Positions 8,962 through 16,847 of a stretch of DNA of 59,559 nt are shown here, piece after piece. A program made the position numbers and the translations under genes. The first letter of the stretch is position 1. Each line of letters starts with the position of its first letter. The DNA is from Actinomycetota bacterium (lineage in GTDB: Bacteria > Actinomycetota > Acidimicrobiia > Acidimicrobiales > MedAcidi-G1), in NCBI GenBank assembly GCA_018673475.1, contig JABHCN010000034.1:1-59559 (forward strand), read 5' to 3'. The notes beneath the pieces are model-generated. The model made no database searches. It had not been told where the DNA came from and saw nothing but the letters and a program-made list of their open reading frames with translations.

Positions 8962-8988
8962 GACCGGAATCACCCCCCGATTCCGGTC
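8962..8988. promoter_or_regulatory. 10-base perfect inverted repeat with 7-base loop
   Basis: GACCGGAATC (8962-8971) and GATTCCGGTC (8979-8988) flank the loop ACCCCCC. It could be an operator or a strong RNA hairpin. No T-tract follows on either strand and it lies between divergent genes, so a terminator role is unlikely. Confidence 0.5.
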
Positions 8989-9000
8989 GAGAGAAATACC

Positions 9001-9031
9001 GCATGTCCCGCCTCCCCCAGGTGGGGCATGC
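9001..9031. promoter_or_regulatory. 9-base inverted repeat with one G-T wobble
   Basis: GCATGTCCC (9001-9009) can pair with GGGGCATGC (9023-9031) through a 13-base C-rich loop. It sits about 100 bases upstream of the PPOX gene start and could form in its mRNA leader or serve as a protein-binding site. Confidence 0.4.
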
Positions 9032-9134
9032 GACGTTTTGGCCTGCAGCGGGCATCCATGCATCCGCGTCGTCATGCCCTCTGTGCCCCATCTAGGCTCG
9101 CCGCCGACCCGAAACATGTCAGGGAGACACGTCC

Positions 9135-9593
9135 ATGGCGCCGAATCGACGCGACCTCATCCAGATGACCGAGGAAGAGGTCGCAGTATTCATAGAAGAG
9201 CAGAAGAACCTCCAGGTGGCCTGCCTGGACCTTGACGGCTCGCCCCACCTGTCGACGCTCTGGTTCGCCGTCATAGATGGAAAACTGGTTTTCGAGACCT
9301 ACACCACATCCCAGAAGATCGTGAACCTGCGACGGGATCCGCGGATCACCGTCCTCTTGGAGGATGGCCTCGAGTACAACCTCCTGCGTGGCGTGATGAT
9401 CAAGGGCACAGCCACCCTTGTCGACGACGGTGATGGCCTTCACCGGATCGCCCGGGCCATCGTGGCAAGAAACCAGCCAGATCTACCCCCAGATCTCCTT
9501 GACGCTGCGGCGGCCCAGCTTGCCCTCAAGCGGACAGGGGTGGTCGTCGAACCTGAGAAGGTCATCTCCTGGGACCACACCCGGCTCGGATGA
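9135..9593 (+). CDS. Pyridoxamine 5'-phosphate oxidase-fold (PPOX/FDOR) protein
   Basis: A 152-residue split beta-barrel flavoprotein-like protein. The family pattern is seen in FIEEQKNLQVACLDLDGSPH, STLWFAVIDGKLVFET, SQKIVNLRRDPRITVLLE and GVMIKGTATLVDD. Actinobacterial members bind F420, FMN or biliverdin and reduce small organic substrates; which cofactor applies here is not visible. It starts at an ATG preceded by GGGAGACACGTCC and is transcribed away from the dehydrogenase operon. Confidence 0.8.
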   Translation: MAPNRRDLIQMTEEEVAVFIEEQKNLQVACLDLDGSPHLSTLWFAVIDGKLVFETYTTSQKIVNLRRDPRITVLLEDGLEYNLLRGVMIKGTATLVDDGDGLHRIARAIVARNQPDLPPDLLDAAAAQLALKRTGVVVEPEKVISWDHTRLG

Positions 9594-9636
9594 ACTGCCT
9601 GACCACGGGAAGGCGCGGTAGGGAAGCCGACGTAGC

Positions 9637-10350
9637 ATGAGCGCGATGGACGCCCTCTTCACGGTTCAGGACGAGGACACGATTGTCCGTCAACTCAACC
9701 ACCACCACGCCAACCTCCCCGAACGCATGGCCCTGGCAGAAGCCGAGCAGGCCAGCGCCACAACGGCAACCCAGATCGAAGAGCACAAGGTCGAACACCT
9801 CGATCTCTTCCGGCGCCAGCGCCGCTACGAGGGCGAGGTGGCAGCCGTCGAGGATCGCCTCACAGAGCTCGACACGCTTCTCTACGGCGGCACCATCACC
9901 TCTCCCAAGGAGGCGGTGGCGATCCAGACCGAGATAGGACACCTGCGACAGCGCCTCGACAGCCTCGAGGGCACGGTCCTCGAGGTAATGGAGGAACTGG
10001 AGCCCGTTGAGCGCCTTGTCTCCGAACTGGATGCCCGGGGCGTGCTCGAGGCGGCTGTCGTCGAGGAGCGCAGACAGGAACTCCAGGCCGGCGAAGAGGT
10101 TGTCGACTCAGAGATCAACGAGGCGAGGGCGCGGCGCAGTGCCGCTGCAGGCGAGGTCGCCCCGGATGTGCTGGCTCGCTACGAACGGATCGCCGGTGGC
10201 CTCGGGGCCAGCACCGTTGTCCACTTTGTCGGTTCCGACTGCACCGGTTGTCCCTACTCGATGCCCGCTGTCGAGGCTGACCGCGTGCGGGCCCTTCCCG
10301 AGGGAACCCTCGCCGAATGCACCGAGTGTGGGCGACTGGTGGCGCGCTGA
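9637..10350 (+). CDS. Coiled-coil zinc-ribbon protein (CT398/CdsZ-like)
   Basis: A 237-residue protein, mostly a long alpha-helical hairpin. Residues about 15-180 have many Glu, Arg, Leu and Ala in heptad-like spacing, with a GGTITSPKEAVAIQTEI hinge where the helix turns. It ends in a four-Cys zinc ribbon: CTGC (about residue 205) and CTEC near the C-terminus. Members are found across actinobacteria, often near RNase H-like or NIF3-type genes, and are thought to be scaffold or nucleic-acid-associated proteins. No enzymatic motif is visible. Start may be the first ATG or the ATG three codons later. Confidence 0.75.
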   Translation: MSAMDALFTVQDEDTIVRQLNHHHANLPERMALAEAEQASATTATQIEEHKVEHLDLFRRQRRYEGEVAAVEDRLTELDTLLYGGTITSPKEAVAIQTEIGHLRQRLDSLEGTVLEVMEELEPVERLVSELDARGVLEAAVVEERRQELQAGEEVVDSEINEARARRSAAAGEVAPDVLARYERIAGGLGASTVVHFVGSDCTGCPYSMPAVEADRVRALPEGTLAECTECGRLVAR

Positions 10351-10353
10351 CGG

Positions 10354-10839
10354 GTGTTTATCTGGTTTATCGCCGGTTCGCTTGTGGCGATTCCCATGGT
10401 GTTCGCGAGCCCGGACCTGGACGTCCGGATCGTGACAGTTGCTGCCCTCCTACCCGTCGCCGAGGTCCTTATAGGTGGACCGTGGCTACTCCACACCCTT
10501 GCTGCGGCCGTGCTGGTCCTTGTCGTGGTGATGCTCCTCACCCTGGGTCGGAGAGGTCAACGTCAGCGCTGGCTGGGAATACCGATCGGCATGTTCACCC
10601 ATCTGGTCATGGACGGCACCTGGGGGTACACGGAACTCTTCTGGTGGCCGACGGGTGGCTTCGATCAACTGGGCGGATCCGCACTTCCAGAGTTTGATCG
10701 CTTCCCAGGAACCCTGGGGCTCGAGCTGCTCGGCCTGGTGGTCTGTCTCTGGGGGTGGAGGCAGTTCGGGCTCTCACAGCCCGAGAGGCGCCGGAAACTC
10801 TGGTCGGAGGGCAGGGTCGAGGTCAGTCGTGGTCGCTGA
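10354..10839 (+). CDS. Conserved membrane protein of unknown function
   Basis: A 161-residue protein starting at GTG, 3 bases after the zinc-ribbon gene. Four hydrophobic segments are predicted: residues about 1-17, 24-42, 46-62 and 122-140. Between the third and fourth lie basic residues and the motif GMFTHLVMDGTWG, followed by a Trp-rich loop. The His-x3-Asp pattern is loosely like that of membrane-bound metal-dependent hydrolases (YdjM-type) but is too weak to name the family. The last 17 bases overlap the end of the convergent pentapeptide-repeat gene. Confidence 0.65.
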   Translation: MFIWFIAGSLVAIPMVFASPDLDVRIVTVAALLPVAEVLIGGPWLLHTLAAAVLVLVVVMLLTLGRRGQRQRWLGIPIGMFTHLVMDGTWGYTELFWWPTGGFDQLGGSALPEFDRFPGTLGLELLGLVVCLWGWRQFGLSQPERRRKLWSEGRVEVSRGR

Positions 10840-11518
10840 TTCCGCCTGAGGGTGGTGGGGTGAACCCCGCGGGCCAGACCGTGGACCCGTCGTGGCGGAT
10901 TCCCGTCAGGTCAGCGCCGTCCAACTGCGCATCTGACATGTCGACATCGACCAGGTCAGCGAGGCTCAGATCGGCAGAAATCAGAGCCGTTCCCTTCAGG
11001 ACTGCACCGGTCAGGTTGGCAGCGCGTAGCACTGCGCCGTTGAGAACGGCGCCGCGCAGGTCGCAGCCGCCGGCGAAGGCACCGGTCAGATCGGCCTCAC
11101 GCATGCAGGTCCTGATGAGTGACGTACCAGCGAGCGTGGCTGCACCCATGCGGGTTCCGGTGAGGTCGGCTGCGGTCAGCCATGCGCCGCTCAGGTCGGC
11201 TCCTCTCAGATCTGCGCCAGCCAGACGGGCACTGCCCAGCCAGGCGCGGCTGAGTAGCGCACCACGCATCTGGGCCTCTCGCAGGTCCACGTGCCAGAGG
11301 TTGGAATGGTGGAGATCGGCCTCGACGAAGACGGTGCTCCGACAGATTGCGTGCCTCAGGTCTGCTCCGACCAACTTGGCACCGGTCAGGTCAGACCCGC
11401 TCAATACCGCACCCCCCAGCCACGCCCCTGTGAGGTCCACGTTCCGCAGGTCGCTGTCGGTGAGGTCCGCTCCAGCCAGGTCGGCTCCCGCCGCGATCTC
11501 GTACCCGTTGACCTTCAT
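10823..11518 (-). CDS. Pentapeptide-repeat protein
   Basis: A 231-residue protein made almost wholly of A(D/N)Lxx pentapeptide repeats (ADLAGADLTDSDLRNVDLTG and on), expected to fold as a right-handed quadrilateral beta-helix. Such proteins can mimic DNA (gyrase-protecting Qnr/MfpA type) or act as scaffolds; nothing here selects between these roles. The repeats also show as repeated GGTCAG/GGTCGG patterns at DNA level on the plus strand. The gene ends inside the convergent membrane protein gene, and its 5' end lies 56 bases from the outer copy of the rnpB repeat. Confidence 0.88.
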   Translation of the reverse strand: MKVNGYEIAAGADLAGADLTDSDLRNVDLTGAWLGGAVLSGSDLTGAKLVGADLRHAICRSTVFVEADLHHSNLWHVDLREAQMRGALLSRAWLGSARLAGADLRGADLSGAWLTAADLTGTRMGAATLAGTSLIRTCMREADLTGAFAGGCDLRGAVLNGAVLRAANLTGAVLKGTALISADLSLADLVDVDMSDAQLDGADLTGIRHDGSTVWPAGFTPPPSGGISDHD

Positions 11519-11574
11519 CGTCTGGAGACTAGGTGTTGTGGGCCGTGGTGTCGTTGACGTAGTCGACAGGTGGA

Positions 11575-11607
11575 GACGGTGAGCCGGCCTGTAGGCGGGG
11601 TTCTGTC
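11575..11607. repeat. Distal copy of 33-base direct repeat (attR-like)
   Basis: Identical to 12379-12411, the 3' end of rnpB. It begins GACGGTGAGCC and ends GGGGTTCTGTC on the plus strand. It does not belong to a complete RNase P RNA; it is a stranded 3' fragment comprising the P1 and P4 3' strands. Confidence 0.9.
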
Positions 11608-11642
11608 GCTACCAGGCAGCGGTTTCTGAGCTGACTGGCGTT

Positions 11643-12158
11643 TCAGTCAGCTTCGAGAAGTTTCGCCTTCTGCTCCTCAAACTCCGACTCGGTCAAAACC
11701 TCTGAATCTTTCAACTTAGACAACTTCTTCAGCTCGTCTGCCATCGATCCTTGTTGCACAACCTTCGTCGAGCGCTGTTCTGTGGGCGACTTGAGGAGGG
11801 CCTGCGGAAGCGGTCTTGCACCTGAAGGTGTTGCCGCCAGCGGAGCTGGACCGTGGTCATTGTCTCCTTCGGTTCCCCTTGAGACCATCCAGACGAACAG
11901 GATGATGATTCCGACGAGCGGCAGGAGTTGCAGCCAGAACCACCCGCCATGGCGGTTCGTGTCATGGAGTCTGCGCACTGTTACCGAAATGGCAGGTAGC
12001 CAAGTGCCTAACGCGTAGATGAGTCCTACGGCTGGGGAAATGGAAAAGAGGATCAGGTAGGCGAGCGTGTTGAACAGGGCAAACAACCAGAACTCTTTGC
12101 GACTCGCTCTTCCCGAGAATTCTGCGTACTTCTTTAGAGGTCCGAGATACCACTCCAT
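11643..12158 (-). CDS. DUF805 membrane protein with C-terminal SHOCT domain
   Basis: A 171-residue protein. Residues 1-100 are a DUF805 domain: WYLGPLKKYAEFSGRASRKE start, then hydrophobic segments (FWLFALFNTLAYLILFSI, a second around VGLIYALGTWLPAIS), the hallmark TVRRLHDTNRHGGWFW, and a last membrane span VGIIILFVWM. A polar Pro/Ala linker leads to a C-terminal SHOCT helix pair (MADELKKLSKL, then LTESEFEEQKAKLLEAD), often found on membrane or phage-linked proteins. ATG at 12158 has AAGGA upstream. GC content is clearly lower than in neighbours (56 of 120 bases at 11641-11760, against 39 of 60 at 11101-11160, counted by hand), which supports acquisition by transfer. Function unknown. Confidence 0.85.
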   Translation of the reverse strand: MEWYLGPLKKYAEFSGRASRKEFWLFALFNTLAYLILFSISPAVGLIYALGTWLPAISVTVRRLHDTNRHGGWFWLQLLPLVGIIILFVWMVSRGTEGDNDHGPAPLAATPSGARPLPQALLKSPTEQRSTKVVQQGSMADELKKLSKLKDSEVLTESEFEEQKAKLLEAD

Positions 12159-12378
12159 GTAGTGATCCTTCGCTATGCATGCTCTGGCTGACAGCGAGCA
12201 CGGTAGTGCCAGAGCCCAGAACTTGTCTTCGACACCGATGCACCCCACCACGTAGGGGGTGGCCCCAGGTACGAACCCCCACGTGTAGATACGCGCGGGC
12301 GGCTCTACCACCGTCCAACTGTTGTTGGAGGAGGGTGGGGGGACTATCAGCGCGCCCCCTGCGCTCTGGTAGGCGGGT

Positions 12379-12760
<382 letters not shown>

Positions 12761-12766
12761 TCCAAC

Positions 12767-12796
12767 AGTGTGGCGCGGGGGAGGCCCGATATCCAA
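12767..12796 (-). promoter_or_regulatory. Candidate promoter for rnpB
   Basis: On the minus strand TTGGAT (12796-12791) and CACACT (12772-12767) are separated by 18 bases and end 6 bases before the predicted RNA 5' end at 12760. The spacing and position fit a housekeeping sigma promoter; the -10 match is weak. Confidence 0.4.
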
Positions 12797-12896
12797 CGAA
12801 AACAGCAGGGGCTCGAATCTGGAGGGGTGATCTCCGGGAGTTTGTGGCAATCGGGCTTGCGTCGCTGCCTGTAGCGCGGTAGCAACTGCCGGGGAC

Positions 12897-13160
12897 ATGG
12901 GAGCAACTTCTGACACCGGGACCGTCGTGGTCGCATGGCACCAGAGAGGTGCATGCCGAGGTCTGGACGCGTCCATCTTCTACCCGGATCCCGACGACGA
13001 CTTCCAGGCTGAACGGGCCAAGGCCGTCTGCGAAGGCTGTGATGTCCGACAGACCTGCCTCGACTACGCCCTCTCACGACGCGAACCCACCGGAGTGTGG
13101 GGTGGCGCAACCGAGTTGGAGCGACGCCGGATAACCAGGCGCCGCCGGCGTACCGCCTGA
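12897..13160 (+). CDS. WhiB-family iron-sulfur transcription regulator
   Basis: An 87-residue WhiB-like protein. The four cluster-binding cysteines are Cys20, Cys45, Cys48 and Cys54 (C-x24-C-x2-C-x5-C), which should hold a [4Fe-4S] cluster. GVWGGATELER is the conserved WhiB turn, followed by a basic tail (RRRITRRRRRT) used for DNA contact. WhiB proteins are restricted to actinobacteria and phages and regulate division, redox or drug responses through sigma factor contact. The particular subgroup (WhiB1, 2, etc.) cannot be fixed. It diverges from rnpB; 136 bases lie between them. trpD starts 11 bases after the stop. Confidence 0.93.
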   Translation: MGATSDTGTVVVAWHQRGACRGLDASIFYPDPDDDFQAERAKAVCEGCDVRQTCLDYALSRREPTGVWGGATELERRRITRRRRRTA

Positions 13161-13171
13161 GGGAGCGATCA

Positions 13172-14200
13172 GTGCCCCTTGATGATCTGGGAGGATGGCC
13201 GGGGCTTCTGGCGCGCCTCTGTGACGGTGACGACCTGAGTGCCTTTGAGGCTGAATCCGTGCTGGCCGAGATTCTGGCCGGGGTGGCCGATCCTGCACAG
13301 ATTGCGGCGTTTCTGGTTGCGCTCAAGATCAAGGGTGAGACTGCCGAGGAGACGACAGGTCTCGTCAGGGCCATGGTGGCGGCTGCCGAGCCCCTGAACC
13401 TGCCTGAGGGAACGATCGATATTGTTGGAACCGGCGGATCTCCGGCCAGACGGCACGGCACCCTGAACGTGTCGACCATGGCCTGCTTTGTGGCTGCCGG
13501 GGCCGGTGCCACCGTCTGCAAGCACGGGAACCGCCGGGCCTCGTCATCCTCAGGTGCCTTTGATCTGCTGGAGGTCCTGGGCGTCGACATCGACCAGACA
13601 CCGACCGAGTTGGAGAGCCAGGTGGCGAGTCGGGGTATCGGTTTTGCCTACGCACGTACGTTCCATCCGGCAATGAGGTTCGCAGGACCGGTGCGGGCAG
13701 GCATTGGCGTTCCGACCGTCTTCAACGTCCTCGGCCCCCTTTCCAACCCCGGTCGGGTGAGGCGACAGGTGGTCGGCGCCGCTGAGGTGGAACTCGCCGA
13801 CCGGATGGTCGAGGTGCTCAAGGCCCAGGGGTCGGTCCATTCGCTTGTGGTGACCGGACACGGCCATCTGGATGAGATAGCGACGACCGGGCCGACGAAG
13901 GTGGTTGAACTCCGCGATGGGATCATCAGCCGCTGGGAGCTGGACCCGACCGACCTGGGGATTCGGCTCGCTGATCCTGTTGACCTGGTTGGAGGGGACC
14001 CAGACCAGAATGCTGTCATCCTCAGGGGGATTTTGTCCGGTGAGGATCGTGGTGCCAGGCGGGACATCATCGTGTTGAACGCTGCCGCAGGGCTTGTGGT
14101 GGCAGGTATATCGGAGGACCTGGCATCAGGGTTGGAGGCTGCGGGTGAGTCCATCGATTCGGGAGCGGCTGCCCGCGTGCTCCAGTCGATATCTAGCTGA
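13172..14200 (+). CDS. trpD: Anthranilate phosphoribosyltransferase
   Basis: Joins anthranilate to PRPP in tryptophan synthesis. The 342-residue length is standard with the GTG start at 13172, which has GGGAG upstream; longer in-frame starts would overlap whiB. Key blocks: FLVALKIKGETAEE, DIVGTGG, TLNVSTMACFVAAGAG, CKHGNRRASSSSGAFDLLE, FHPAMRFAGPVRAGIGVPTVFNVLGPLSNPG, and VTGHGHLDE. The PRPP-binding GTGGD-x-xxTxNxST segment is altered: it reads GTGGSPARRHGTLNVST, with the Asp replaced by Ser and three extra residues. No other trp genes are adjacent. Confidence 0.9.
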   Translation: MPLDDLGGWPGLLARLCDGDDLSAFEAESVLAEILAGVADPAQIAAFLVALKIKGETAEETTGLVRAMVAAAEPLNLPEGTIDIVGTGGSPARRHGTLNVSTMACFVAAGAGATVCKHGNRRASSSSGAFDLLEVLGVDIDQTPTELESQVASRGIGFAYARTFHPAMRFAGPVRAGIGVPTVFNVLGPLSNPGRVRRQVVGAAEVELADRMVEVLKAQGSVHSLVVTGHGHLDEIATTGPTKVVELRDGIISRWELDPTDLGIRLADPVDLVGGDPDQNAVILRGILSGEDRGARRDIIVLNAAAGLVVAGISEDLASGLEAAGESIDSGAAARVLQSISS

Positions 14201-14270
14201 TACTGCAGGTCAGGCGTAGTTTAGGGAGCTCCTTGAGGGGAATGTCCCACCCTGTCTCCATGATGTGCAC

Positions 14271-14504
14271 ATGGCATACCCTTCCAGAGATTCACGCCCT
14301 ACCGACACCGATCCACCACTGCTGATCGACTGCAACGAATGCAGCCTGGTTTGCACCGATGCGTGCTCCGACTGCATGGTCACCTATCTGTGCAGCCGCC
14401 AGCCCGGTGAAGCTGTGGTGGTTGAACTGGCAGAGCACAGGGCCATCTCCCTGTTGGCCGGTGCTGGCCTTGTTCCGCCTCTCAGACACGTCGACAGGGG
14501 CTGA
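14271..14504 (+). CDS. Small Cys-rich conserved actinobacterial protein
   Basis: A protein of about 77 residues with six cysteines in the first half: DCNECSLVCTDACSDC, then YLC. The second half is VVELAEHRAISLLAGAGLVPPLR. The spacing suggests metal or iron-sulfur binding. I recall similar small proteins (IDC..C...C..C....C, then a LAxAGLVP ending) in other actinobacteria but know no assigned function. Start is either the ATG at 14271 or a GTG two codons earlier (14265). It sits between trpD and queG. Confidence 0.7.
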   Translation: MAYPSRDSRPTDTDPPLLIDCNECSLVCTDACSDCMVTYLCSRQPGEAVVVELAEHRAISLLAGAGLVPPLRHVDRG

Positions 14505-14542
14505 GCCGACGCTCCGGGCCCGCTGCGTGCGAGCATGGCGGG

Positions 14543-15631
14543 GTGTCACAGCGAATTCGATCGGCGCCGGTGGTCGGCAATGTCGGCGTCATGCCGCCCG
14601 AGGTGGCCGAACTCAAGTCGATCGGCCTGTCAGCAGGCCTCGATGCCATTGGAGTAACCACTGCTGAGCCGTTCGAGGCCACCCTCGCAGAGATACTCCG
14701 GCGGCGTGAGGCAGGCCTGCATGCCGACATGCAGTTCACGTTCCGCAACCCGGAGCGCTCCACGGACCCGGGGCGCATTCTGGAGGGAGCAAGGTCCATC
14801 ATCGTCGGAGCGATGCGTGTCTCAGCACCCCGCCTGCCCGATGCAGGTCCTGGCAGAGCCCGGATCGCCGCCTATGCGCGACACGACCACTACGGCGACC
14901 TGAGAACGGCTCTTGAGGTGGTTGCCAGCCACCTCAGCGCCGCCTCCTTTGCAGCCAGGGTTGTGGCCGACGACAATTCCCTCGTCGACCGTGCCCCAGC
15001 CGTGCGAGCCGGTATCGGCTGGTTCGGTCGCAACGGAAACGTTCTTATTCCCGGACACGGCAGCTGGTTCGTCCTTGGTTCCGTTGTCACCGATGCAGCG
15101 CTTCCAGCCGACCAGGAGGTGGTTGCCGACGGCTGCGGAACCTGTCGGTCCTGCATTGACGGATGCCCTACAGGTGCGATCGTCGAACCCGGCGTCGTTG
15201 ACGCCCGTCGTTGCCTTGCGTGGCTCGTACAGGCTCCCGGCGACATTCCCCTGGAGTTCCGACAGGCAATGGGCGGGCGAATCTACGGCTGCGACGACTG
15301 CCAGGAGGTCTGTCCAGTTGGCCGCTCAGACCGGTCGGCGGAGGGGAGCACCGATTCGGCGGCCGACGTCGAGGCGGTCGAGGTCCTGGCTGCCTCCGAC
15401 GATGATCTTCTTGAGCGGTTCGGCCGCTGGTACATAGCCGAACGGGACCCTCGGTATCTGCGTCGCAACGCACTCGTGGTTCTCGGAAACACCGCCGACG
15501 CCGATGACCCCGCGGTGGTCCAGGCGCTCAGGGAGAACCTCAACGCCTCTGACCCGATGCTGCGCGGCCATGCTGAATGGGCGGCCCTCGAGTTGGGTCG
15601 AGTGGACCTGCTCGGCGGAACCGTGAAATGA
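14543..15631 (+). CDS. queG: Epoxyqueuosine reductase
   Basis: Reduces epoxyqueuosine to queuosine in tRNA anticodons using cobalamin and two [4Fe-4S] clusters. The 362-residue protein has the N-terminal DUF1730 part (FRNPERSTDPGRILEGARSIIVGA, AAYARHDHYGDLR), the ferredoxin-type clusters CGTCRSCIDGCPTGAIV and CDDCQEVCPVGR with the separate Cys in RRCLAW, and C-terminal HEAT-like repeats (RYLRRNALVVLGNT, RGHAEWAALELG). It starts at GTG 14543; an ATG at 14591 is an alternative. Other queuosine genes are not present in the window. Its stop overlaps the next gene's ATG (ATGA). Confidence 0.92.
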   Translation: MSQRIRSAPVVGNVGVMPPEVAELKSIGLSAGLDAIGVTTAEPFEATLAEILRRREAGLHADMQFTFRNPERSTDPGRILEGARSIIVGAMRVSAPRLPDAGPGRARIAAYARHDHYGDLRTALEVVASHLSAASFAARVVADDNSLVDRAPAVRAGIGWFGRNGNVLIPGHGSWFVLGSVVTDAALPADQEVVADGCGTCRSCIDGCPTGAIVEPGVVDARRCLAWLVQAPGDIPLEFRQAMGGRIYGCDDCQEVCPVGRSDRSAEGSTDSAADVEAVEVLAASDDDLLERFGRWYIAERDPRYLRRNALVVLGNTADADDPAVVQALRENLNASDPMLRGHAEWAALELGRVDLLGGTVK

Positions 15632-16761
15632 GACGCCACCTCCTCGTCACCAACGACTTTCCACCAAAGTTGGGCGGAATCCAGTCGTACCTCTGGGAAC
15701 TCTGGCGTCGGCTGCCCCCCGAGGACTTCTCGGTTCATACCACCCCCTACAGAGGCGCCGATGAGTTCGACGCCGCCCAGGGATTCGACGTGACCCGTTC
15801 CCGGGAGCCGTTCCTGCTGCCCTACCCGTGGTTGCCCGGCCGGGTCAACAGGCTCTCGAAGGAAACTGGTTCCAAACTGGTCATCTGGGACCCTGCACTA
15901 CCTGTCGGGCTTTCGGCGCTGTCGACCGGCCAGCCCTACGCAGTTGTCCTGCACGGCGCCGAGGTGACCATCCCCGGTCGCCTTCCGTTCACCCGGGGCT
16001 TGCTTGGAAAGGTACTGCGCGGCGCCTCTCTGGTCATCTGTGCCGGGCGCTATGCAGAGGCCGAGGCGGAGAGGGCCGCCCGGTGTTCCCTTCCCACCCT
16101 GATTGTGCCACCAGGAGTCGATACCGACCGTTTCTCGCCACTCGACAGGGCCGAGAGGGACTCTGTGAGAACCGAGTTGGGACTGCCGACCGATGCCCCT
16201 GTCGTGGTGGGGGTGAGCCGCCTTGTGCCCCGGAAGGGAATGGACGTCCTCGTCAGGGCAGCAGGTCGGCTGCGCTCGCGTTTTCCCGACCTGGTCGTAG
16301 CCATCGCCGGCACAGGCCGTGAGCGCCGACGTCTGGCCGATCTCATCGAGCACACCGCTGCACCGGTCCGCCTGCTGGGTCGGGTGCCGGACCGCCTGCT
16401 GTCCGGTGTGTACGGAGCCGGAGACGTCTTCGCAATGCCATGCCGGTCCAGGTGGCGAGGTCTCGAACAGGAGGGTTTCGGAATCGTGTTCGTGGAGGCA
16501 GCAGCGTGCGGAGTGCCCCAGGTCGCCGGCGACAGCGGCGGTGCCGCCGAAGCCGTCGAACACGGTGTGACCGGGCTCGTCGTTGAACATCCTGACTCCG
16601 ACAGGGAGGTTGCCGAGGCAATCAGCCAGATCCTGGACGACGAGCAGACTCGAGACCAGATGTCTCGTGAGTCCCGCGAGCGGGCAGTTCGTGAGTTCTC
16701 CTATGACGTCCTGGCAGACCACCTCCGTCTTGGAATCGACAACGCCGAACTCCGAACCTGA
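15628..16761 (+). CDS. pimB: GT4 glycosyltransferase, PimB'-like mannosyltransferase
   Basis: A 377-residue GT-B glycosyltransferase similar along its whole length to mycobacterial PimB', which adds the second mannose to phosphatidylinositol mannoside at the inner membrane. Conserved points are the start LLVTNDFPPKLGGIQSYLWE, VVLHGAEV, PPGVDTDRFSP, SRLVPRKGMDVLVRA, the donor-site DVFAMPCR, and QEGFGIVFVEAAACGVP (E-x7-E type). It overlaps queG by 4 bases. A related actinobacterial GDP-mannose transferase with another acceptor remains possible. Confidence 0.83.
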   Translation: MRRHLLVTNDFPPKLGGIQSYLWELWRRLPPEDFSVHTTPYRGADEFDAAQGFDVTRSREPFLLPYPWLPGRVNRLSKETGSKLVIWDPALPVGLSALSTGQPYAVVLHGAEVTIPGRLPFTRGLLGKVLRGASLVICAGRYAEAEAERAARCSLPTLIVPPGVDTDRFSPLDRAERDSVRTELGLPTDAPVVVGVSRLVPRKGMDVLVRAAGRLRSRFPDLVVAIAGTGRERRRLADLIEHTAAPVRLLGRVPDRLLSGVYGAGDVFAMPCRSRWRGLEQEGFGIVFVEAAACGVPQVAGDSGGAAEAVEHGVTGLVVEHPDSDREVAEAISQILDDEQTRDQMSRESRERAVREFSYDVLADHLRLGIDNAELRT

Positions 16762-16847
16762 CCTGCGCCCCGCCTGCGGCGGGCGACGAAACACCTCCCC
16801 CTGTCGTGCGAGTTGCTCCGGTAGGGTCCAGAAGGAGGAGAAACGCG

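Larger units (their letters stand above)
8744..9134. promoter_or_regulatory. Divergent intergenic region between the dehydrogenase operon and a PPOX gene
   Basis: This 391-base stretch holds no gene. It separates divergently transcribed genes and therefore must carry both promoters. Three distinct inverted repeats lie within about 120 bases of each other (8910-8924, 8962-8988, 9001-9031). No long open frame on either strand has family similarity. Confidence 0.6.

Noticed and set aside
8744-9091. N-terminal extension of E1alpha by 116 codons
   Set aside because: No similarity to E1alpha, unusual composition, and a strong GAGGAGG site precedes the GTG at 8743.
10860-11510. Repeated GGTCAG/GGTCGG motifs on the plus strand, possibly a regulatory repeat array
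   Set aside because: They are the reverse complement of codons for the pentapeptide repeats of the minus-strand gene.
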